Notes under the pieces: model-generated | The model's input: only the letters and a program-made list of their open reading frames with translations | Told to the model about the DNA's origin: nothing | The model's database searches: none | Made by a program: the position numbers and the translations under genes | Shown here: piece by piece, positions 16,318 to 21,938 of the stretch | Layout of the letters: the number at the start of each line of letters is the position of its first letter | How positions within the stretch are numbered: position 1 is the stretch's first letter | Assembly (NCBI GenBank): GCA_913062745.1 | Contig: CAJXXJ010000002.1 | Location: 1 to 21,938, forward strand | Source: an uncultured Phaeodactylibacter sp. | GTDB lineage: Bacteria > Bacteroidota > Bacteroidia > Chitinophagales > Saprospiraceae | Direction: 5' to 3' | Length of the DNA: 21,938 nt

Positions 16318-16515
16318 ACGGGGAAATCATAATTATTTGGTCGAATGGCCCTAAAGTAATAAGAATTAGAGTAAAATAGCTGTCAGCGGAACTTAAGCTG
16401 GCTACGAGGGTTCCGTCATCGGGCTTGCATAAGCTGCTTTCGCAGAAAATTACAGCGGTATACCGTTTGCAAATGCCGCCCGTGGAACGTAATTTAACAG
16501 ATTAAATACTAATAT
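16318..16515. promoter_or_regulatory. Divergent promoter region, protease (minus) and esterase (plus)
   Basis: This 198-nt gap separates two divergent genes. On the plus strand TTTG (16466-16469) and TAATTTAA (16490-16497) are 20 nt apart, which fits the Bacteroidota -33 TTTG / -7 TAnnTTTG promoter with two mismatches in the -7 box; transcription would start about 10 nt before the esterase ATG. On the minus strand TACTTTAG (16351-16358) could be a -7 box for the protease gene, but I find no convincing -33 partner. No operator repeats were seen. Confidence 0.35.
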
Positions 16516-17637
16516 ATGAGATACCTCTACCTACTCTGCCTGTTGCTGGGCAGCACGATGCTTAGCGCACAGGAAACCATTACCGGCACAATTGTCCACG
16601 ACGGAATAGAGCGGGATTACCGCCTGCGTGTACCCTCGGCATCGGACGAAGCAATGCCGCTGGTTTTCAACCTGCACGGTTTCGGATCCAATGCTTTTGA
16701 GCAGGAGCTCTACGCTCAAATGAACCCTGTGGCGGACACGGCTGGCTTTTTTGTTTGCTACCCGCAGGGCGTGTCGAATGCCTGGAATGTAGGTTGGGCT
16801 TTCGGGAGCACGGCTGATGATGTCGGCTTCATCAGCGCACTGATTGATACCCTTTCCGCAAATTACAATATTGACCACAACCGCGTCTATTCCTGCGGTA
16901 TGTCTAATGGCGGATTTATGAGCTACCGGCTGGCCTGCGAGCTCAGCGGCCGCGTTGCAGCAGTAGCGTCTGTGACGGGCAGCATGGCACCGGGCACGCT
17001 GCAGCAGTGCGAACCGGGCGAAGCAGTACCTGTACTGGAAATTCACGGTACGGAAGATGATGTAGTGGCCTACGAAGGCACTGTAAACGTCAGCCTGCCC
17101 ATTCCCGAAATACTTTCCTTCTGGGCGGACAACAACGGGTGTGCAGAAACGCCCGCGGAGGAAGAACTGCCGAATACCAGCATCACAGATGCCTCAACGG
17201 TGACCAAAATAACCTACACGGATTGCACGGACGCGCAGGAGGTTCTGCACTACCGGGTAAACGGCGGCGGGCATACCTGGCCGGGTGCCGACTTTGCGAT
17301 CGGCGTCACCAATCAGGATATAGACGCGAGTGTGGAAATCTGGCACTTTTTCAACCGCTTCACTCTGGATGATATCACCTCCACAGCAGAACCGGTATCG
17401 CTCAGCACCCTGGAGGCTACCTTTGCGCCCAATCCGGTGCAGGACATGGGTACGCTTACGCTAAATCAGCCCTACGCTTACTACCGTTTGCTGGGCCTGA
17501 GCGGCACCGTATACCAGGAAGGAGCGCACGGCTCCGGCAATACCATCGATTTCAGTGCGCTGAATACCGGTATTTATTTTCTGGAAGTCCTTTCAGCAGA
17601 TGGTGGCCGGCAGGTGCTGAAAATTGCCAAAATGTAG
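16516..17637 (+). CDS. Secreted esterase, CE1/PHB-depolymerase (LpqC-like) family, with T9SS sorting domain, 373 aa
   Basis: A signal peptide (MRYLYLLCLLLGSTMLSAQ) is followed by an alpha/beta-hydrolase domain at about residues 22-285. The likely catalytic triad is visible: Ser130 in the nucleophile elbow GMSNGG, Asp181 in HGTEDDV, and His253 in GGGHTWPG. NLHGFGSN near residue 53 is the usual oxyanion-side HG motif. The GGGHxWPG and HGTxD motifs place it with polyhydroxybutyrate depolymerase, feruloyl or acetylxylan esterase-like proteins; the true ester substrate cannot be told from sequence. Residues about 298-373 (FAPNPVQDMGTLTL ... NTGIYFLEVLSADGG) are a type A Por-secretion sorting domain, so the enzyme should cross the outer membrane by T9SS and be released or anchored. 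The next gene starts 91 nt downstream with no terminator between, so they are probably co-transcribed. Confidence 0.93.
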   Translation: MRYLYLLCLLLGSTMLSAQETITGTIVHDGIERDYRLRVPSASDEAMPLVFNLHGFGSNAFEQELYAQMNPVADTAGFFVCYPQGVSNAWNVGWAFGSTADDVGFISALIDTLSANYNIDHNRVYSCGMSNGGFMSYRLACELSGRVAAVASVTGSMAPGTLQQCEPGEAVPVLEIHGTEDDVVAYEGTVNVSLPIPEILSFWADNNGCAETPAEEELPNTSITDASTVTKITYTDCTDAQEVLHYRVNGGGHTWPGADFAIGVTNQDIDASVEIWHFFNRFTLDDITSTAEPVSLSTLEATFAPNPVQDMGTLTLNQPYAYYRLLGLSGTVYQEGAHGSGNTIDFSALNTGIYFLEVLSADGGRQVLKIAKM

Positions 17638-17728
17638 GAGCAGGCCGGCATCAGCTTTTCCCTGGCCTATCCCCTGCCGGCAGAGACACCGTCAGCGGAT
17701 GGCATCGATAAAAAACGAAACGCCAGTT

Positions 17729-20700
17729 ATGAAAAAACTAAGCCTCCTTTTTTTCATTTGCTGGGCGGCAGGACTGTCCGCTCAGCATACTCAGTGGTTG
17801 AAAACCATACCTTCTGTTACGCCGTCCGCTCCGCACTGGGCACAGCTGATGTACCAGCCGGATCCGGATGTACGGGCGGTAGACAGCGCTTATAGTGCCT
17901 ACTACCGGCAGCACCCTTTTGAAAAAAACACGCATACGCAAAACTATAAGCACTGGCGGCCTAAGGTGGAGCCTTTTCTTAAACCCGATGGGCGTATCGC
18001 CTACCCTGGGCCTAAAGCGATTCGTCAGCAGGAAAAGCAGTACCAAAGCCTTTTGGCAGAGCAGCCCGCTCACAGCCGGCAGCCCGGCCCGTGGGTCAAT
18101 CTCGGCCCTTTTGAGACTTACAACACCGGGGAAGGGCAGTTTGAAGTCTCCTGGCAGGCTAATGTATATACCCTTGATCAGGCAGATACCGACCCGGCGG
18201 TGCTCTATTGCGGTACGGAAAGCGGCGGAGTTTTCAAAAGTACCGACAGCGGGCAACACTGGGCTCACGTTTCCGCCAATACCATGATGAACAACGTACG
18301 CATTGTGCGGGTAGACCCCAATAACGCGGACATCGTGTACGCGGGCGACTGGAACCGTTTGTACCGCAGCAGCGACGGCGGCCAAAACTGGGAAATCATT
18401 CTGGATGCAGCCGATCAGCCTTCGGACGGCCTGGGGACCAACGCCATCGCCATAAGCCCGGCAGACGGGCAGCGCCTTATTCTGGCCGGCGAGCGTGGCC
18501 TTTGGTACTCTGAAGACGGAGGCGCAAGCTGGGACTACCAGTTTAGCAACCGCGTATACGATATTGAGTTCCGGCCCGGCAACCCACAGGTGCTTTATCT
18601 GGTGCGAGGCCATGCCACCGAAGCCCGCTGCGAGTTTCTGAAATCGGTGGACGGCGGCCAGAGCTGGGCCGTAAAGACTGAAGGCTGGTATAACCCGGAC
18701 CCCAGTTCCGGCAACCTTTCGGACGGCGGTGCCAAAATTGCCGTATCTCCACTGAACCCCAACTTGGTCGTCGCCGGGCTGATCGGCAACTCCAAAGCCG
18801 GCGACGATGGTTACCTGGGCACCTGGAAAAGCCAGGACGGAGGCGAAAGCTGGGCACTGCTTGGGCCCCACGTGGGTGGCCCTTACGAGTACAGCGGCGG
18901 GCCGGCTACTCACAAGAATATTATGATCAACGAAGGCGGCGGTGGCCCTTATCAGGGTTTTTACGATTATGTGCTGGCCATCTCACCATTTGATGCCGAT
19001 ATCATCTACACCGGAGGGGTAAGCCTGTACAAATCCACAGACGGCGGCACCACCTTCAATGTGATCGGCGGTTATCAGGGAAATACCTGGATACACCCGG
19101 ATATGCAGGAAATTACGGTAGGCCCGGACGGAATCTGGCTGGGAACCGATGGCGGCATTGATTTCACAAGTGACGAATTTGCGACGGTAGAATCCCGCAA
19201 ATACGGGCTGACCGCTTCCGAATTCTGGGGTTTCGGCAGTTCCTGGAACGAGGATTTACTGGTGGGCGGCCGCTACCACAACGGCAATACGGCGATTCGG
19301 CCCGAGTACGAAAACGGACAGTCACTGCGACTGGGCGGCGCGGAAGCACCAACCGGCTATGTACAGCCCGGCGGGCGCGGGCTTGCTTATTTTTCCGACA
19401 TCTCTACCCAGCTGGCTCCTACCAGCCTGGATGGTGCCGTACAGCAGTTCCCGCCCTTGTCGCTCTACCCGTCCGAAACCTACTTTGCTACTCATTCAAG
19501 CGAGCTGGAGTTCGGCAGCTATTGCTACAACCACATTTACATTGGCCGCGAAAACCAGCTGTGGAAAAGTACCGACGGCGGCCGCAGCTTTGAACTTCTG
19601 GCAGAACTGGGGCAGCCCGGGCAACCCGTCCTGCAATTCGAGATTTGCCGGGACAATCCACAGGTGATGTACGTGTATCAACGCACCTCCTTCTTCGGGG
19701 CTGTGCTTTGGAAGACAACAGACGGAGGAGCCAATTGGTCACAGCTGGATTTTCCGCAGGGCGTTTCCTCCATGCGCGCCGGCGGCCTGGCGGTCAACCC
19801 GGAAAATGAACAGGAAATATGGGCTTACTTCTCTCATCAGGCCAACGATGGCAGCAAGGTGTTCCGAAGCCTGGATGGCGGCCAAAGCTGGGAGAACCGT
19901 ACAACCGCTGACCTGGACGGGCACCGCATACACGCTATGCTTTACCAGGCAGGTACGGACGGAGTCGTGTACATCGGCACCGATAAGGCGGTATTTTACC
20001 GGACCAAAGAGCAGAGTTGGCAGCTTTACAATCAGGGATTGCCAATGCGGACGAATGCTAATTTATTCCGCCCCTTCTACAAGGAGAGCAGGCTTCGGCT
20101 CGGCACCTACAGTAACGGGGCGTGGGAAGCGCCTCTTGTTCAGCCTTCCCGCCCGATAGCTCAACCTACCGTAGACAAACTGTCGGCCGGCTGCGAGCGG
20201 GATACTTTCTATTTTGATGATTACTCGGTACTGGCGCACGAAGGCGCAAGCTGGTCCTGGGAGTTCAATCCGGCACCGGCCTATGTAAGCGACTTAAGCG
20301 CCCGCAACCCCAAGGTCGTTTTTGGAACGGAAGGAGCCTACGAGGCCAGCCTTACCATAACCGATGGGCAAGGGCTGAGCAGTAGCAACAGCATCCCTGT
20401 GCCCATTGAAGTGGCCGGCTGCCGGGTAGATACCATCCCCGGATTTGCCATGCAGCTGCAAAACTCCGGCGACTACGCTACAGCCGACGGCCTGCCGGTA
20501 AGTGGCAATGAAATGACCATTACCGCCTGGATCAGGCCCGAAGGCGTACAGCCGGAATACACCGGTATTGCCATGACGGGCGGAGGCCCGGCTGCCGGAT
20601 TTAACTTCCGGCCCAACATGGAGCTCGGCTACCACTGGCCGGGAGGCGCCTGGTGGTGGAGCAGCGGCCTGACCGTTCCGCAGGATACCTGGTCCTATGT

Positions 20701-21769
20701 CGCTATGGCCGTACGCCCGGATGGCATCACCCTCTACCTGAACGAAGAGCAAGCTACGCACGCCTTTAGCCCGGAGGAAATCGACCTGTCCGTCACCTCG
20801 CTGTTTATGGGGAGCTACCGGGGCTGGCAAAGCCGCAACTTCCGGGGGCTTATTGATGAAGTAAAGATCTACAGCCGGGCCCTGAGCACAGAAGAAATAC
20901 GCCTGCAGCGGCACCTGACCGCAGTACCGGCTCTCGCGGAAGGGCTGGCTGCCTATTTCCAGTTTAATGAAATGCAGGGGGCTGTTCTTAATAAAGCCGG
21001 GGTGCAGCACGCTGCGTTGAACGGCAATGCCGGCCGTACGCTTTCCCTTGCTCCAGTGGGCAGCGGAGTCAGCGCACAGCGAACATTGGAAACCGCTACG
21101 GCCCACAATTACCCGGACATAGCGAGCCTTTCCTTCGATGCCGGGCAACAGGCAAGCGGAGATTTGGTGATCAGCCGTTTGAATGTCCCGCCGTCTGTAC
21201 TGCCCAATGCAGAAACAGTTCCGCAGAATGGTTATTACATTATGAATTACTACGGAGACGATACCTGGCCGGATGAGCTGGCCAGCTTCCGGCTTACCTC
21301 TGTTTCCCTGCCCGGGGCTGCCGGCCAGCAACCGGAAAAGTATGTTTTACTGCAGCGGCCGGTAGCAGCCGAAACGGAAAGCTGGCAGTCCATCACAGTA
21401 GCAGAGGAGGCAGAGAGCAACGGTGCCGCCGGCAGCCTTTCCTTCAATACATCGGGCAGCAGCTTTCCGCCGGATGGCCAACTGATTGCAGAGCAGGGCG
21501 AGCTGGTAGCGACTCAACAGCGGTTGCTGCCGGAGCGCTTTATTGTATACCCCAATCCACTGCAGGCAGGCCAGGCGTTTCATATTCTAAGCGAGCGGGG
21601 AGAGGCCTTTTCCTTTTCCCTCTACGATGCTGCCGGGAAGCAAATACAACGGGAATCATTTCGGGGCAGCGGCCTGCTTGACAGCAGTACCTGGCCAGCC
21701 GGGATTTATCAGTACCAAATAGAGACGGATGATTACTGGCAGCAGGGCCAGCTTATCATTGTAAGGTGA
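17729..21769 (+). CDS. T9SS-exported surface protein with nine Asp-box (BNR) repeats, PKD-like and LamG domains, 1346 aa
   Basis: I placed the start at 17729 because it opens a signal peptide (MKKLSLLFFICWAAGLSAQ); the frame extends to 17624, but those extra residues are signal-free and overlap the esterase end. Nine Asp-box motifs of type S-x-D-G-G-x-x-W/F occur near residues 171, 213, 260, 305, 367, 435, 613, 662 and 713, implying one or two beta-propellers as in sortilin/Vps10 or GH74-type proteins. A PKD-like domain spans about 821-900 (WSWEFNPAPAYVSD ... AYEASLTITDGQG), and a LamG/concanavalin-like domain spans about 905-1061 (EMTITAWIRPEG ... RGLIDEVKIYSRALS). A connecting region follows, then a T9SS type A sorting domain at about 1270-1346 (VYPNPLQAGQAF ... 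WPAGIYQYQIE). It should be surface-exposed or secreted, probably binding carbohydrate or acting as adhesin. I cannot assign glycosidase catalytic residues. Confidence 0.93.
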   Translation: MKKLSLLFFICWAAGLSAQHTQWLKTIPSVTPSAPHWAQLMYQPDPDVRAVDSAYSAYYRQHPFEKNTHTQNYKHWRPKVEPFLKPDGRIAYPGPKAIRQQEKQYQSLLAEQPAHSRQPGPWVNLGPFETYNTGEGQFEVSWQANVYTLDQADTDPAVLYCGTESGGVFKSTDSGQHWAHVSANTMMNNVRIVRVDPNNADIVYAGDWNRLYRSSDGGQNWEIILDAADQPSDGLGTNAIAISPADGQRLILAGERGLWYSEDGGASWDYQFSNRVYDIEFRPGNPQVLYLVRGHATEARCEFLKSVDGGQSWAVKTEGWYNPDPSSGNLSDGGAKIAVSPLNPNLVVAGLIGNSKAGDDGYLGTWKSQDGGESWALLGPHVGGPYEYSGGPATHKNIMINEGGGGPYQGFYDYVLAISPFDADIIYTGGVSLYKSTDGGTTFNVIGGYQGNTWIHPDMQEITVGPDGIWLGTDGGIDFTSDEFATVESRKYGLTASEFWGFGSSWNEDLLVGGRYHNGNTAIRPEYENGQSLRLGGAEAPTGYVQPGGRGLAYFSDISTQLAPTSLDGAVQQFPPLSLYPSETYFATHSSELEFGSYCYNHIYIGRENQLWKSTDGGRSFELLAELGQPGQPVLQFEICRDNPQVMYVYQRTSFFGAVLWKTTDGGANWSQLDFPQGVSSMRAGGLAVNPENEQEIWAYFSHQANDGSKVFRSLDGGQSWENRTTADLDGHRIHAMLYQAGTDGVVYIGTDKAVFYRTKEQSWQLYNQGLPMRTNANLFRPFYKESRLRLGTYSNGAWEAPLVQPSRPIAQPTVDKLSAGCERDTFYFDDYSVLAHEGASWSWEFNPAPAYVSDLSARNPKVVFGTEGAYEASLTITDGQGLSSSNSIPVPIEVAGCRVDTIPGFAMQLQNSGDYATADGLPVSGNEMTITAWIRPEGVQPEYTGIAMTGGGPAAGFNFRPNMELGYHWPGGAWWWSSGLTVPQDTWSYVAMAVRPDGITLYLNEEQATHAFSPEEIDLSVTSLFMGSYRGWQSRNFRGLIDEVKIYSRALSTEEIRLQRHLTAVPALAEGLAAYFQFNEMQGAVLNKAGVQHAALNGNAGRTLSLAPVGSGVSAQRTLETATAHNYPDIASLSFDAGQQASGDLVISRLNVPPSVLPNAETVPQNGYYIMNYYGDDTWPDELASFRLTSVSLPGAAGQQPEKYVLLQRPVAAETESWQSITVAEEAESNGAAGSLSFNTSGSSFPPDGQLIAEQGELVATQQRLLPERFIVYPNPLQAGQAFHILSERGEAFSFSLYDAAGKQIQRESFRGSGLLDSSTWPAGIYQYQIETDDYWQQGQLIIVR

Positions 21770-21788
21770 CAGGCTGTGCGGGGCCATA

Positions 21789-21938
21789 TTACAAGCTCAG
21801 GCTCAGGCCGAATACAAACTGACGGGCCGGCAGATAAAAGTCAAGCCGGTCCACCCCTGCTACCAGCGGATTGCGCTGATCAGGCGACAGGAATCCGCCG
21901 TTCGTCGTAGTGCCGGCGTCTTCCAGTACGGGTTCCGG
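21789..21938 (-). CDS. C-terminal 49 residues of an outer-membrane protein, probably TonB-dependent receptor
   Basis: This minus-strand frame is open from the right edge to a TAA at 21789-21791. It reads PEPVLEDAGTTTNGGFLSPD and ends ...RLDFYLPARQFVFGLSLSL. Bacteroidota TonB-dependent receptors commonly end with a loop containing 'NPLxxGxDxxDxYxxxR' followed by a final amphipathic beta strand like this one. The gene converges on the Asp-box protein gene with only 19 nt between stops, and no terminator hairpin is visible there. The assignment rests on 49 residues only; another beta-barrel protein is possible. Confidence 0.65.
   Translation of the reverse strand, partial: PEPVLEDAGTTTNGGFLSPDQRNPLVAGVDRLDFYLPARQFVFGLSLSL

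Noticed and set aside
17645..17681. Inverted repeat GCCGGCA/TGCCGGC between the esterase and the Asp-box gene, considered as a terminator.
   Set aside because: The stem is only 7 bp, the loop is 24 nt and no T-run follows, so termination is unlikely.
17738..18913. A 391-codon minus-strand frame (and a similar one at 20294-21331) opposite the Asp-box protein gene.
   Set aside because: The plus strand encodes clear Asp boxes, LamG and sorting domains over the same DNA. The minus products have no recognisable features.
18239..19893. Repeated GACGGCGGC-like DNA words, considered as a tandem DNA repeat.
   Set aside because: They reflect Asp-box protein motifs at irregular spacing with diverged surrounding DNA, not a true DNA repeat.

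Overview
The window looks like chromosomal DNA from a member of the phylum Bacteroidota, probably a GC-rich lineage of the Saprospiria type. Two secreted proteins end in Por-secretion (type IX, T9SS) C-terminal sorting domains. Signal peptides end in the typical '...SAQ' or '...FAQ'. The right edge carries what looks like the last strand of a TonB-dependent receptor. Most starts lack a strong Shine-Dalgarno sequence, and promoter-like sites follow the TTTG / TAnnTTTG pattern known for this phylum. The genus assignment is inference.

Left half (1-11728, all minus strand): four very large genes are packed with almost no space between them. Read in transcription order, right to left, they are a 1135-residue DUF6603-like beta-rich protein, a 1157-residue protein carrying a long coiled-coil hairpin, a 1511-residue protein, and the first 107 residues of a fourth protein that runs off the left edge. 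Junctions are a 4-nt ATGA overlap, a 1-nt gap and an 8-nt overlap, so this is almost certainly one translationally coupled operon. None of the four has a signal peptide or an obvious catalytic motif. I recognise conserved blocks in them from large hypothetical proteins of other bacteria, but know no function. This is the most interesting part of the window.

Middle (11729-16317, minus strand): a 326-nt intergenic region carries the candidate operon promoter and an intrinsic terminator. Next come a lipoprotein of unknown function (12055-13038), a second intrinsic terminator, and a 1064-residue exported tricorn-like S41 protease (13123-16317).

Right (16318-21938): a divergent intergenic region of 198 nt leads into two plus-strand genes, probably co-transcribed. 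They are a secreted CE1/PHB-depolymerase-like esterase with a T9SS domain (16516-17637) and a 1346-residue surface protein with nine Asp-box (BNR) repeats, a PKD-like domain, a LamG domain and a T9SS domain (17729-21769). A convergent minus-strand gene end (21789-21938) looks like the C-terminus of a TonB-dependent outer-membrane receptor.

The right side therefore reads as envelope and secretome functions (periplasmic proteolysis, surface hydrolysis or adhesion, uptake). The left side reads as a cytoplasmic giant-protein module of unknown purpose. I saw no tRNA, rRNA, CRISPR array, insertion sequence or phage integrase.
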